Positions 24,165 through 33,799 of a stretch of DNA of 64,000 nucleotides are shown piece after piece (positions within the stretch are counted from its first letter, which is position 1; every line of letters begins with the position of its first letter). The stretch is from Rhodococcus antarcticus (GTDB taxonomy: Bacteria; Actinomycetota; Actinomycetes; Mycobacteriales; Mycobacteriaceae), in assembly GCF_026153295.1 (NCBI RefSeq), contig NZ_CP110615.1, positions 248,001 to 312,000 of the forward strand, written 5' to 3'. Made by a program: the position numbers and the translations under genes. The notes under the pieces are model-generated. The model saw nothing but the letters and a program-made list of their open reading frames with translations. It did not search any database and was not told the DNA's origin.

Positions 24165-26657
24165 ATGAGCGCGACCAGGGTGAGCAGGCCTGGTGGTCGG
24201 CGGGCGCGCACGCCCCTCGCGCGGCGCTACGCCGAGTGGACGACGCGCCACCGGTGGGCGATCGTCGTGGGTTGGGTCGTCGGGCTCGGTGTGCTGCTGG
24301 TCGTGCCACCGGTCGGGACGGGCGGGGACCAGCTGGCCAGCATCATCCCGCTGGACAGCCCGGCCGTGGCCTCCGAGCTCCGTGCCGTGACGGAGTTCGG
24401 CTTCCCACTGTCCAGCCGCACCGTGGTCGTCCAGCGTGACCCCGGGGGCCTCTCGCCCTACGTGCAGGCGGAGTCGGTCCTCGACGCCGTGGCCCTCGAC
24501 CAGACCGGGGCGGACTACCCGCTGCTCGGCGCCCTCCCGCTCACCAACACGCTGCGCCTCGGTGGCACGAGCGGTGAGACCAACACCGCCGTGCTCACCT
24601 ACCTGTTCATGGATCCCACGAGCAGCTTCAGCGGCCAGCAGGAGGCCGCGCGGCGCTACATCAGCGAACACCTCGAGCGCCCGGAGGACCACCTCGTCGG
24701 GGTGACCGGCTCCATCCCCGCGCGGGCCGAGCAGGCCTCGATCGTGGACCAGTACCTCCCCCGCCTCGAGCTGTTCACCGTCCTGGCGATCGCACTGCTC
24801 GTCGGAGCCACCTTCCGCTCGGTGGTGGCGCCGTTGCTCGCCCTGGTGGCCGCCGGACTGTCCTTCGTCACGACGACCCACCTGACCGACATCGTGGGTG
24901 GACTGCTGGGGGTGGGGGCGCCCGCCGAGCTGAAGCCGTTGCTGGTGGCCCTGCTCCTCGGTGTCGTCACCGACTACACGATCTTCTACCTCACCGCCGT
25001 GAGGGTGCGTCTGCCCGAGCACGACGACTGGCGCGACGCCGTCACGGCTGCCGTCGCCGCCGACACCCCCATCGTCATGGCGGCCGGTGTCACTGTTGCG
25101 GCCGGCACTGCGGCTCTGCTCGCCGCCAGCTCGGCGTTCTTCCGCGGGTTCGGTCCAGCGATGGCGCTGGCGGTCGTCGTCGGTCTCGTCGTCTCGGTGA
25201 CCCTCATCCCGGCCCTGCTCGCGATCCTCGGGCCCCGCGTGCTGTGGCCAGGACACCGCCGGGTGGGCGCGGCACTCGGCACCGGCACGGCTGGAGCCCT
25301 GCAGGGCGGGAAACCCTCACCGCTGGTGCGTGTTCTGCACAGCCGCAAGACGGCGTGGGTGGCCGTGGTCTTCTGCGTCGGCGTCCTCGGTCTCGCCACC
25401 CTCCCCATCCAGCGGCTCGACCTGGGGGTGGGTTTCATCAGCTCCCTGCCCGACACCAACCCCGTCAGCCGTGCCTCGGCGGCCGCCGGCACCGCCTTCG
25501 CCCCCGGGATCACCTCGCCGACCACGATCCTCATCGAGAAGCCGGGGGTGACGGGGGACATCAGCGCCCTCTCGGGCTTCCAAGACCTCGTCGGGCAGGC
25601 CCAGGGAGTGGCCGGCGTCATCGGGCCCGCCCAGAACTTCACCCTCCAGGCCCACAACATCGTCCTCGCGAGCAGCGGCAACGCCGCCCGGATCCTCGTC
25701 GTCCTCGACCACGACCCCCTCGACGCCGTGGCCATCCAGGACCTCGCGGCCCTTCGAGCCCAGCTGCCGGAGCTCGCCGCCCGCAGCGGCCTGCGAGATG
25801 CCCGGATCAGCGTGGGCGGCGACACCGCCCTCGCCGTGGGCCTGGTCAGCTCGACCAGTGCTGACCTCGGACGGATCGCCGTGGCCGGGATACTCGTCAA
25901 CCTGCTCCTGCTCGTCGTCTTCCTCCGCGCCCTCATCGCGCCGCTGTTCCTGCTCGCCTCCAGCATCCTGGCCCTCACGGCCTCGCTCGGACTCACGGTG
26001 CTCGTCTTCATGGTGCTGGGGCACCAGGAGGGGGTGACCTTCTACGTACCCTTCGCCGCCGCCGTGCTCCTGGTCTCCCTCGGCTCGGACTACAACATCT
26101 TCGGGGTCGGTCGGGTGTGGGAGGAGGCCCGCCACCGCCCGCTGCGGGAGGCTGTGCTCAAGGCGGTACCGGAATCCTCGCGGGCCATCACCGCAGCAGG
26201 AGTGACGCTGGCCGTGAGCTTCGGGATGCTCGCGATCATCCCCTTGGCACCGTTCCGCGAGCTGGCCTTCGCGATGACGTGCGGCATCTTCATCGACGCC
26301 TTCCTCGTGCGTTCGCTGCTCGTGCCCGCCCTGCTCCTGGTCGTCGGCCCGCGCAGCGGGTGGCCCGGCCGCGCCCTCCGACGCCGCGCCGCCCCCGTCG
26401 GCGGACCACCGGCTCTGCCCACCCCGGCGGTCGCGCCGACCCCCGTCCCACCCCCGTGGCTCATCCCGCCAGTCACCCCCCCCGGCCGCCACGCAGGAGG
26501 AGCCCCCACGGCCGCAGGGCCCACCCCGACAGGTCACCGACCGCCGGCCGCACCCCTGGTGTCCCTCACGGCAGTCGCAGTGCTGGCCGTCGTCGTAGGT
26601 GCCGCTGGGGCAGCGCTGGCACACCGGAGGCGACGGTCGCGACGCGAGAAGTACTGA
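24165..26657 (+). CDS. MMPL/RND-family transporter
   Basis: 830 residues. Two MMPL halves are visible, each with one helix, a large outer domain and a block of five or six helices. The proton-relay Asp-Tyr pairs are in GVVTDYTIFYL and SLGSDYNIFGVG. Relatives (mycobacterial MmpL proteins, Streptomyces SCO-type transporters) export lipids, siderophores or drugs by proton motive force. The C-terminus has a Pro-rich tail and an extra helix ending in RRRRSRREKY. It lies in an operon with the preceding two-helix protein. The cargo cannot be told from sequence. Confidence 0.87.
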   Translation: MSATRVSRPGGRRARTPLARRYAEWTTRHRWAIVVGWVVGLGVLLVVPPVGTGGDQLASIIPLDSPAVASELRAVTEFGFPLSSRTVVVQRDPGGLSPYVQAESVLDAVALDQTGADYPLLGALPLTNTLRLGGTSGETNTAVLTYLFMDPTSSFSGQQEAARRYISEHLERPEDHLVGVTGSIPARAEQASIVDQYLPRLELFTVLAIALLVGATFRSVVAPLLALVAAGLSFVTTTHLTDIVGGLLGVGAPAELKPLLVALLLGVVTDYTIFYLTAVRVRLPEHDDWRDAVTAAVAADTPIVMAAGVTVAAGTAALLAASSAFFRGFGPAMALAVVVGLVVSVTLIPALLAILGPRVLWPGHRRVGAALGTGTAGALQGGKPSPLVRVLHSRKTAWVAVVFCVGVLGLATLPIQRLDLGVGFISSLPDTNPVSRASAAAGTAFAPGITSPTTILIEKPGVTGDISALSGFQDLVGQAQGVAGVIGPAQNFTLQAHNIVLASSGNAARILVVLDHDPLDAVAIQDLAALRAQLPELAARSGLRDARISVGGDTALAVGLVSSTSADLGRIAVAGILVNLLLLVVFLRALIAPLFLLASSILALTASLGLTVLVFMVLGHQEGVTFYVPFAAAVLLVSLGSDYNIFGVGRVWEEARHRPLREAVLKAVPESSRAITAAGVTLAVSFGMLAIIPLAPFRELAFAMTCGIFIDAFLVRSLLVPALLLVVGPRSGWPGRALRRRAAPVGGPPALPTPAVAPTPVPPPWLIPPVTPPGRHAGGAPTAAGPTPTGHRPPAAPLVSLTAVAVLAVVVGAAGAALAHRRRRSRREKY

Positions 26658-26771
26658 CTCCTCGGCCCGCACGGCACCAGCGGCGGCGACCTCGCCGGCG
26701 CGGCGGTGTGCACGTCAGGCGCGTGCGCACGTCCGGTCGTGGTGCGCCCGGTTCGCTCACCGGGAGGCGGC

Positions 26772-27965
26772 TCAGGTGGTGGGCGTGGGCGTGGTGCCGG
26801 GGAGGTCTGGGGTGCCGGGGAGGTCTGGGGTGCCGTCGCCGTAGCGGGCGTCGAGCTTGCGGAGCTTCCAGTTGAGGATGGCGCCGATCCAGACGACGAA
26901 GAAGATACCGACGATGAAGCGGCCGACGATGTTGATGTCGATGCTGGCCAGGAACGTCCAGGGCTGGCCGTCGAGGCTGAGGCGGTCGGCGACGAGGCCG
27001 AGGATCTCGATGGTGCCGATGACGACGGCGACGAAGATGGAGAGCCCGGTGGTCGTGATGTTGTAGTAGATCTTGCGGATGGGGTGGACGAAGGCCCAGC
27101 TGTAGGCCTTGGACATGAACACCCCGTCGACGGTGTCCATGAGGGACATGCCGGCGGCGAAGAGGATGGGCAGGGCGATGATCGACAGCGGGGGGAGCCC
27201 GCCGGCGACCGCGGTGCTGCCGGCGATGGCGATGAGCCCGACCTGGGTGGCGGTGTCGAAGCCGAGGCCGAACAGCAGTCCGACGGGGTAGAGCTGCCAG
27301 GAGTGGTTGACGAGCTTGTTGTAGCGGCCCTTGAAGATGCGGTTCATGAACCCGCGCTGGGCGAGCAGGGCGTCGAGCTCCTCGGGGGAGTACTCGCCAC
27401 GCTTGGCGCTGCGCCAGGCGTTCATGATGCCGCGGAGCACCGCGAAGTTGAGGGCGGCGATGAGGTAGAGGAACAGGGCGGAGACGAGGGTGCCGATGAG
27501 GGCGCCGGGGCCCTGGAAGGCGTCCTGGAACGCGGTGGCCCGCGAGGCGACCAGCGCGAGGGCGGTGACGAAGAGGAAGACCACGGTGGAGTGGCCCAGG
27601 GAGAAGAAGAACCCCACCGCCAGGGGCTTCTTGCCCTTCTGCAGCAGGTAGCGGGTGGTGTCGTCGATCGCGGAGATGTGGTCGGCGTCGAAGGCGTGCC
27701 GCAACCCGAGCACGTAGGCAAGGGCACCGGCCCCGGCGTAGACGAGCGTGCCGTCGGTGCCGACGGTGTTGTGGATGGTCGGGTCGGAGTTGTAGTGGGT
27801 GAACAGGCCCCACCCGAGGACGTGCAGGGCCGCGATGAACCCGAACATCCCCACCAGGCGGGGGATCTCGGCTCGGGTGAACCGGATGCGGCGGTGCGCC
27901 TGCTCCAGGTCGCTCGCCGACATTTCCGGATCGACCAGATCTGATCGACGCGATTCCACGCTCAC
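26772..27965 (-). CDS. NiCoT-family nickel/cobalt transporter
   Basis: 397 residues, about eight helices. The family signature RHAFDADHISAIDD (HX4DH) in helix II binds the metal; SLGHSTVVF, GLGFDTATQVGL and GMSLMDTVDGVFM are the other conserved blocks. It takes up Ni2+ and/or Co2+ into the cytoplasm. The last residues hold two copies of DLPGT, from an 18-bp tandem repeat at about 26810-26845. GTG 27965 is chosen as start; ATG 27923 is an alternative. No metal riboswitch was convincingly seen upstream. No nickel enzyme gene is in the window. Confidence 0.9.
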   Translation of the reverse strand: MSVESRRSDLVDPEMSASDLEQAHRRIRFTRAEIPRLVGMFGFIAALHVLGWGLFTHYNSDPTIHNTVGTDGTLVYAGAGALAYVLGLRHAFDADHISAIDDTTRYLLQKGKKPLAVGFFFSLGHSTVVFLFVTALALVASRATAFQDAFQGPGALIGTLVSALFLYLIAALNFAVLRGIMNAWRSAKRGEYSPEELDALLAQRGFMNRIFKGRYNKLVNHSWQLYPVGLLFGLGFDTATQVGLIAIAGSTAVAGGLPPLSIIALPILFAAGMSLMDTVDGVFMSKAYSWAFVHPIRKIYYNITTTGLSIFVAVVIGTIEILGLVADRLSLDGQPWTFLASIDINIVGRFIVGIFFVVWIGAILNWKLRKLDARYGDGTPDLPGTPDLPGTTPTPTT

Positions 27966-28234
27966 GACACCCTCGCCATCATCTCGTTCCTGCCACAGAA
28001 ATGCAGCAGCGCCAGGGGTGCAGCGTGGCACACGCCGGGCACTGATCACCAGAGGGTCCGGCAACTCGTCCGGGTTGCCCACACCCCCGGCGGGGGGCGC
28101 CGAGGATGAGCGGCGGTCCCAGGTCCACCTCTGGCCGCGGATCCAAGCCAATGCCTCCGGGTCTCCACCACTCGTCGCAGCGCGACCTGGCCTGCGTGTC
28201 GGTCCGGCGCTGGATTGTGCGTAGCGTGCTGCGG

Positions 28235-29557
28235 ATGTCTGGTGCGCAGCACGACGGGCGGCACCCCGCTGCGGTGCTCGCCGGTCGGTACGAGCTCGTG
28301 GACCTGCTCGGCAGTGGTGGCATGGCCGAGGTCTTCCGGGCCCGCGACCACCTGCTGGCCCGGGACGTGGCCGTGAAGAAGTTCCGGGCGCACACCCTCG
28401 ACGAGGGGGAGACCCTGGCTCGGGCGCGCGCCGAGACCCGGGTGATGGCCAGGCTGAGCCACCCCAACCTCGTCGCTGTCCACGACGCACACTTCCCGGC
28501 CCCGGGCGCCCCGAGCCGACCCGACGAGCCCGCGTTCCTGGTGATGGAGCTCGTGCGCGGGCCCACCCTGGCCGACGCCGTGCGGGACAGCCCGATGAGC
28601 CTGGACCAGGTGGCCCGCACGGGTGCTGGTCTCGCCGATGCCCTCGCCCACGTCCATGCCGCCGGGGTCGTGCACCGTGACGTCAAGCCCGCCAACATCC
28701 TGTTGACCACCGCGGGCACGGCGAAGCTGGCGGACTTCGGGATCGCCCTGGCCGACGGGGCGCGCCACACCGCCACCGGGGCCCTGGTCGGCACGGCCGG
28801 CTTCCTCGCCCCCGAGCAGATCCGGGGCGCGGACGCCACTCCTGCCTCCGACGTCCACGCCCTGGGTCTGGTCCTGCTCGAGTGCATCACCGGTCGGCGG
28901 CAGTACGAGGGAACCGGGATCCAGGCCGCCGTTGCCCGCCTGCACCGGCCGCCGGTCATCCCGCGCGAGCTGGTGCCCCGGCCCTGGGCGACGCTGCTGC
29001 TGGCCCTCACCGACGACGACCCCGGAAACCGTCCCACCGCCGTGCAGGCCGCGGCTGCGCTGCGCCGTCTCGTTCCCGGTCACGGGACCCACCCCGAGCG
29101 ACCCGGCGTGCTGGTGGATCGGCCGACGACGGTCCTCCCGCCCGACGACGCAGCGCTGGTCGCGAACGCTCACGTCACCAGGAACCTCGAGACCGGACCG
29201 GCGGGACCGGGGAGGGGTCGGCGGAGCTGGGCCGTGCCGGCGGCCGCCGTCCTCGTCCTCGTCGGGGCGGTCAGTGCCGCCTCCCTGGTGCTGGGCGACC
29301 CCGCACCCACGACCCCGTCCACACCCCGGGTCGGAGGTGAGGTGAGCACCGGGGTGGTGGTGCCATCCCCGGGTACGGCCACCGGGACGGGCGGTGCCGT
29401 CAGCGCCACCACCGGGCCGCCGGTCACGCCGGCGCCGGCGAGCCAGACCGCCGCCGCCCCGGTCACGACCACCGATCCGCCTCCTCCGTCGACGCCGCCC
29501 GCACCCAAGAACGGGAAGGGCGACGGCGGCGGGAGCGGGAAGAAGAACGGCGGCTAG
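28235..29557 (+). CDS. membrane Ser/Thr protein kinase
   Basis: 440 residues from ATG 28235 (an upstream GTG at 28217 is possible). A Hanks-type kinase domain fills the first 275 residues: Gly loop LGSGGMAEVF, Lys in DVAVKKF, catalytic HRDVKPANIL (Asp149), DFGIAL, then APEQ. A basic linker, one membrane helix (WAVPAAAVLVLVGAVSAASL) and an extracellular Thr/Pro-rich tail ending in a Gly/Lys-rich stretch follow. There are no PASTA repeats, so the sensed signal is unclear. A terminator-like hairpin follows at 29577-29605. Confidence 0.9.
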   Translation: MSGAQHDGRHPAAVLAGRYELVDLLGSGGMAEVFRARDHLLARDVAVKKFRAHTLDEGETLARARAETRVMARLSHPNLVAVHDAHFPAPGAPSRPDEPAFLVMELVRGPTLADAVRDSPMSLDQVARTGAGLADALAHVHAAGVVHRDVKPANILLTTAGTAKLADFGIALADGARHTATGALVGTAGFLAPEQIRGADATPASDVHALGLVLLECITGRRQYEGTGIQAAVARLHRPPVIPRELVPRPWATLLLALTDDDPGNRPTAVQAAAALRRLVPGHGTHPERPGVLVDRPTTVLPPDDAALVANAHVTRNLETGPAGPGRGRRSWAVPAAAVLVLVGAVSAASLVLGDPAPTTPSTPRVGGEVSTGVVVPSPGTATGTGGAVSATTGPPVTPAPASQTAAAPVTTTDPPPPSTPPAPKNGKGDGGGSGKKNGG

Positions 29558-29576
29558 CGGCCCGTCGACGTCCTGG

Positions 29577-29605
29577 CCACGCCACCGTGGGCCGGGGTGG
29601 CGTGG
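29577..29605 (+). terminator. hairpin after the kinase gene
   Basis: Perfect 10-bp stem CCACGCCACC / GGTGGCGTGG with a 9-nt loop, 20 nt after the kinase stop. A second stem (GGGGTGCCG at 29629-29637 / CGGCACCCC at 29655-29663) follows and could serve the convergent DUF6131 gene. No U-run is present, as is common for actinobacterial terminators. Confidence 0.6.
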
Positions 29606-29721
29606 ACGACGAGCCCAGCCTGTGACCAGGGGTGCCGCGGCAGCCGTAGCTCCACGGCACCCCCGTGCCTCAGCTCACCGTCACCGCCGTGCGCCGCACG
29701 GGCTGGTGACGGATGGTCGGG

Positions 29722-29880
29722 TCAGTACCAGTGGGCGCGCCCACCGACCTTGCGTCCGCCGGCGCCGACCAGTGCCAGGATGGCGCCGACGACGACCAGG
29801 ATGATGCCGATCGTCCAGAGGATCGGGATCCCGGCGATGAAGCCGATCACGAGCAGGATCGCCCCAAGAATGATCATCAT
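29722..29880 (-). CDS. DUF6131 small membrane protein
   Basis: 52 residues and two hydrophobic stretches: MMIILGAILLVIGFIAGIPI and a second, ending with VGGRAHWY. This matches the actinobacterial DUF6131 pattern (glycine/isoleucine-rich, two helices around an Ile-Pro-Ile-Leu-Trp turn, basic tail ending in aromatic residues). GGAAG lies 6 nt before the double ATG. Function unknown. It was found by direct translation, being too short for usual length filters. Confidence 0.78.
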   Translation of the reverse strand: MMIILGAILLVIGFIAGIPILWTIGIILVVVGAILALVGAGGRKVGGRAHWY

Positions 29881-30040
29881 GCCTACTTCCGTTGCCGAAT
29901 ACCGTCACGCGACGGTGCAGGGGGAGTTCTACTCCGGAACGGCTCGTAGGTCGGGACGAAGGACCCACCTCGGACCGCACCACGCGAAACCCGGTGCGAT
30001 CAGGCCCGACGCCGAGGCGGTGTTCGGAGGTCGTCGTCGG

Positions 30041-30805
30041 CTAGCCGCCGTGGAGGCCGAGCGGTGCGGTGCGGGCGGCGGTGGCCTGGGCTGCGCTGAG
30101 CACTCCGGTGGCGACGAGCCTGTCGAGGACGTGGCCCTGCCGGCTGACCGCGAGGTCGAGGTGCTGCAGGGGGTCGTAGGCGCTGGGGGCCTGGACGAGG
30201 CCGGCGAGCAGGCTGGCCTGGGCCCAGCTGAGGTCGGCCGGGGCGAGGCCGAAGTAGCCGCGGGCGGCTGCGGAGAGGCCGTAGAACCCGTGACCGAAGT
30301 AGACGGCGGCGAGGTACATCTGCAGCACCTGGTCCTTGGTGTACCCCGCGTCGAGCTTCACCGCGAGGACGGCGTCCTCGGCCTGCGCCGGCAGGGCCTG
30401 GCTGCCGTTGCTGTAGAGGACCTTGGCCAGCTGCTGCTCGAGGGTGGCGCTGCCCGCGTCGCCAGTCACCGGTGAGGTGACGTAGCGGTACATCCCCGAT
30501 GCGGAGAGCCCGGGGTTGCGGGTGAACGTGGCGTCCTCCGTCGCGATGACCGCCTGCCCCACCCGGTCCGGAACGGGGAGAGAACCAGGGTCGTTGGCTC
30601 CGAACACGGCCAGTCGCAAGGCGATGCGGGCCTGCGCGTCGGACACCGACGGGGTCAGCTGCCACGCCGCGGTGCCGAGCACTCCGGCCAGCACGAGGGC
30701 GGCGACGAACAGTGCTCCGAGCCGGCGCGGCCAGGACCGACGTGCTGCCACGGGTGGCCCCGCCCACGGTCGGCCCCGTGCCTGCGACCTCTGGCTCACG
30801 ACCAT
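30041..30805 (-). CDS. monofunctional GT51 peptidoglycan transglycosylase
   Basis: 254 residues from ATG 30805. A basic cytoplasmic start and one membrane anchor (LGALFVAALVLAGVLGTAAW) precede a GT51 domain: IATEDATFTRNPGL contains the catalytic Glu, GSATLEQQLAKVLYS is the second motif, and TKDQVLQMYLAAVYFGHGFYG the third. It should extend glycan strands from lipid II. No transpeptidase domain follows, unlike class A PBPs; the domain is slightly short and the usual Gly-Gly-Ser-Thr is Gly-Ser-Ala-Thr. It diverges from the S1C protease gene 214 bp away. Confidence 0.85.
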   Translation of the reverse strand: MVVSQRSQARGRPWAGPPVAARRSWPRRLGALFVAALVLAGVLGTAAWQLTPSVSDAQARIALRLAVFGANDPGSLPVPDRVGQAVIATEDATFTRNPGLSASGMYRYVTSPVTGDAGSATLEQQLAKVLYSNGSQALPAQAEDAVLAVKLDAGYTKDQVLQMYLAAVYFGHGFYGLSAAARGYFGLAPADLSWAQASLLAGLVQAPSAYDPLQHLDLAVSRQGHVLDRLVATGVLSAAQATAARTAPLGLHGG

Positions 30806-31019
30806 CCCCCCGCCCCTGTGCCGGCTGCCCGGTTGTCCCTCCAGGGTGCCGTCGGCGGCTGAGAGCGCCCTGAGCGCACGGCGCTCGGCGCGGGCACCGG
30901 GACCGGCTGACGACAGGTGCGCAGGTTCCCCACAGCCGCGTCCCAGGTTCGGGGGCCAGAACGGAGGGTGCCCACCTGCACAGCCCGGGGTGAGCACGTC
31001 GACCCCCTGAGGAGCGCAG

Positions 31020-32456
31020 ATGAGCACCCCGCCGACCGACCCCTACACCCCCTCCGGCGTCGGGCCGGAGCTCGGACCGACGCCGGGGCAGACCCCCTTC
31101 CCCCCGCGCTGGGAGCCTGGCGCGGAGGAGCCCGGGGCCACCTCCTACCCGAGCTGGCCGCCCCCCTGGTCCCACGTCCAGCCGGCTGCGCGGCCCGGCC
31201 GGTGGGCCCGGCTGGCCACGGCGGTGCGGCGTCCCCGCAACCTGGCTGCCGCGGCGGTCGTCGCTGCCCTGGTGGTGGGTGGGGGCGCGGGTGCGGGGAT
31301 CACCAGCCTGGTTGCCGGGCACACGGGGAGCGCCGCTCCCGGCGTCGCCCGCTTCAACCAGGACCTGGTCCCCAACGGCAACCCGGTTCCGAACCCGGCC
31401 CCGGTTCCCGGGCAGGTGCCCGGAGGTACCACCCACGGCGACCCCTTCCGCGGGACACCGCCCCGGGGCACCTTCCCGGGCCCGGGAACCGATGGCTCGA
31501 ACGGCAGCGGCACCCCCAGCAGCACCACCCCCTCGGCCACGGCCACCGCCACGGCCCAGCAGTCCACCGGCATCGTCGACATCAACACCGTCGACGGCTA
31601 CCAGAACGCGCAGGCCGCCGGAACCGGGCTCGTCCTGACCAGCACCGGTCAGATCCTGACCAACAACCACGTGGTCGACGGCGCCACCACGATCACCGTC
31701 ACCGTCGTCACCACCGGCACCACCTACGACGCCACCGTCGTCGGCACGTCACCGACCCAGGACATCGCGGTCCTCCAGCTCAACGGTGCCTCCGGCCTGG
31801 CCACCGCGACCCTGGGCGACAGCAGCAGCGTCAGCGTGGGTGCGGCCGTCACCGGCGTCGGCAACGCCGGCGGGGTGGGCGGCGTCCCGAGTGCCGCACA
31901 GGGCAGCGTCACGGCCCTGGACACGACGATCACCGTCTCCGACCAGGGCGGCGCACACTCGGAGACGTTGCACGGGTTGATCGTCACCAGTGCGCCCATC
32001 CAGGCCGGTGACAGTGGTGGACCTCTCTACGACGCCACCGGCGCGATCATCGGGATCGACACCGCCGCCGAGACCAGTGCGACCAGCGGCGCCACCTCGG
32101 CGGGCTTCGCGATCCCCATCAACGCGGCCCTCACCATCGCCGGGAAGATCGAGGCCGGGCAGGCCAGCACGACGATCCACCTCGGCTACCCGGCGTTCCT
32201 CGGGGTCGGGCTCGCGCCCGGCACGACGAGCGCGACCGTCGGCACCGTCTTTCCGGGCAGCCCCGCGGCCCAGGCCGGCCTCGGTGCCGGGGACACCATC
32301 ACCGCCGTGGACGGCACCCCCGTCGTCGACACCACCACGCTGCACCAGGCGATCAGCACCCACACGCCCGGCGACCGGGTCACCCTGACGTGGACCGACA
32401 CCGCCGGCACCTCCCACACCGCGCCAGTCGGCCTCGTCGCCGGACCGGCGGACTGA
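31020..32456 (+). CDS. trypsin-like S1C/HtrA-type serine protease with PDZ
   Basis: 478 residues. Pro-rich cytoplasmic N-terminus, one membrane helix (LAAAAVVAALVVGGGAGAGI), a flexible extracellular linker, a trypsin-like domain with His217 (NNHVV), Asp248 (TQDIAVL) and Ser332 (GDSGGPL), and one C-terminal PDZ domain (VGTVFPGSPAAQAGLGAGD). It resembles mycobacterial PepD/HtrA proteins, which control the quality of exported proteins. GAGGAG precedes ATG 31020. It stands alone on the plus strand, divergent from the transglycosylase. Confidence 0.9.
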   Translation: MSTPPTDPYTPSGVGPELGPTPGQTPFPPRWEPGAEEPGATSYPSWPPPWSHVQPAARPGRWARLATAVRRPRNLAAAAVVAALVVGGGAGAGITSLVAGHTGSAAPGVARFNQDLVPNGNPVPNPAPVPGQVPGGTTHGDPFRGTPPRGTFPGPGTDGSNGSGTPSSTTPSATATATAQQSTGIVDINTVDGYQNAQAAGTGLVLTSTGQILTNNHVVDGATTITVTVVTTGTTYDATVVGTSPTQDIAVLQLNGASGLATATLGDSSSVSVGAAVTGVGNAGGVGGVPSAAQGSVTALDTTITVSDQGGAHSETLHGLIVTSAPIQAGDSGGPLYDATGAIIGIDTAAETSATSGATSAGFAIPINAALTIAGKIEAGQASTTIHLGYPAFLGVGLAPGTTSATVGTVFPGSPAAQAGLGAGDTITAVDGTPVVDTTTLHQAISTHTPGDRVTLTWTDTAGTSHTAPVGLVAGPAD

Positions 32457-32545
32457 CCCCGGACACCCGCGCCCGGACGCGGTGGTGGGCCCGGGTGGTC
32501 GGCAAGCAACCGGTGGGACTTCTCGGTCCGCGTCGAGCGGTGGGA

Positions 32546-33238
32546 TCACCGCACGATCAGGGGTCCCACGGCGTCGACCATCTGCTGGGCGAGGTACTGC
32601 TCGCCGTCGGTGTTGGGGTGCTCGCCGTCGTCGGCGACGAACTGGCTGGCGGGGCCCTGGAACCATCCCAGGCTGAGGGGGTCGAGGAAGTGCCCACCGA
32701 CGTGCGCCGTGGCGGTGGCGAGTGCGTCGCGGATACCGGTCAGGTCGACGCCCGGGTCGGCCGGGACCGAAGGGGCCCCTACGACGAGCAGCGTGGCAGC
32801 GGGTGCGAGGTCCCGCACCCGTTGCAGGGTCTGGGCCATCGCCGGGGCGACATCGGGCTGGCCGGCGTCGTTGTCGGAGCCGAAGACGACGACGATCTGG
32901 GCCTGCGCGACGACAGCCCGGTTGACGAGGTCGAGGAAGACGTTGCCGTTGTCGCCGGGTGCCACGTACCCGGCGCCGTTCTCCGAGGCGTTGGTGATCT
33001 GCACGTGCTGGCCGCGTGCGGTGAACAGTGACCGCGCCTGCCGTGTCCAGGGGTCGCCCGGGGTGGCGAACCCGGTGCTCAGCGAGTCACCGATCACGAC
33101 CAGCCGCGTCGCCGCGGCCGCCGGCGGTGGGCGGGTGGCCGCGGCGCGGCTGGCGCAGCCACCGACGAGCACCACCGCTGCGGCAGCCGCAGCTGCGGCC
33201 AGGACCCGGGTCACCGGCTGTCGTCGGGTTGCGAGCAC
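32546..33238 (-). CDS. SGNH/GDSL hydrolase lipoprotein
   Basis: 230 residues. Lipobox VLVGGCAS, then an SGNH fold: block I VIGDSLSTG (nucleophile Ser), block III in VVFGSDNDAG (oxyanion Asn) and block V DDGEHPNTDG (Asp and His). Such exported esterases remove acyl or acetyl groups from lipids or wall sugars. The GTG start at 33238 gives the whole signal peptide. It diverges from the cupredoxin gene at 33351 and converges with the protease gene. Substrate not predicted. Confidence 0.85.
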   Translation of the reverse strand: MLATRRQPVTRVLAAAAAAAAVVLVGGCASRAAATRPPPAAAATRLVVIGDSLSTGFATPGDPWTRQARSLFTARGQHVQITNASENGAGYVAPGDNGNVFLDLVNRAVVAQAQIVVVFGSDNDAGQPDVAPAMAQTLQRVRDLAPAATLLVVGAPSVPADPGVDLTGIRDALATATAHVGGHFLDPLSLGWFQGPASQFVADDGEHPNTDGEQYLAQQMVDAVGPLIVR

Positions 33239-33350
33239 TCCTCACGGTACGTCCGTCCAGGGGCGGGTGCGGACGCCCGCGACGAGCGCTGCGCGGAGGG
33301 AATCGTGGTCGGTGGTGAACCGATCCGCGGTGTCGTCCGTGTACAGGTCC

Positions 33351-33728
33351 ATGAACACACGTCGGCTCGTCCGGGTCCGGGTCCTGCCGCTGCTGGTGGT
33401 GGGGCTGCTGGGTGCGGCGGGGTGCGGCTCGTCGCCGACCCCGACCCCGCCCGCCACCGGTGGAGCCGGGGCGTCGGCCTCGGCGGGCGGTGAGTTCACC
33501 ATCAAGGCATACAAGTTCCCGGCGTTCACCGCCTCGCCGGGTCAGGAGCTGACCCTGGTCGACGGGGACAGCGAGCCGCACACCGTGACCGCCGACGACG
33601 GCAGCTTCGACTCCGGCAGCTTCGACAACACCGCACCCGGCACCCTCGTCGCGCCGACGAAGCCCGGCACCTATGCGGTGCACTGCACGGTGCACCCCTC
33701 GATGCACGGCACCCTCACCGTCGCCTGA
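33351..33728 (+). CDS. cupredoxin lipoprotein
   Basis: 125 residues. Lipobox LLGAAGCGSS, short linker and blue-copper domain with His in EPHTVTADD, Cys-His in AVHCTVHPS and Met in SMHGTL. It is a compact paralogue of the protein at 22319-22768. It heads a same-strand run of five genes (cupredoxin, DUF7282 lipoprotein, membrane protein, ECF sigma, anti-sigma). Copper electron transfer at the cell surface is expected; partners are unknown. Confidence 0.87.
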   Translation: MNTRRLVRVRVLPLLVVGLLGAAGCGSSPTPTPPATGGAGASASAGGEFTIKAYKFPAFTASPGQELTLVDGDSEPHTVTADDGSFDSGSFDNTAPGTLVAPTKPGTYAVHCTVHPSMHGTLTVA

Positions 33729-33799
33729 GCCCACCCTGTTTTCCGGCTCGCGGCCCAGATGGTGCCGTGGCCAGTCCCACCTACTCGAGGAGAAACCCT

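Noticed and set aside
26810-26845. 18-bp tandem repeat in the NiCoT gene end as a regulatory repeat
   Set aside because: It is inside the coding region and simply encodes repeated DLPGT in the tail.
27966-28234. Possible cobalamin riboswitch ahead of the NiCoT gene
   Set aside because: A GGCAGGAA similar to part of a B12 box is present, but the rest of the box and the expected surrounding stems could not be found. A covariance-model search would decide.
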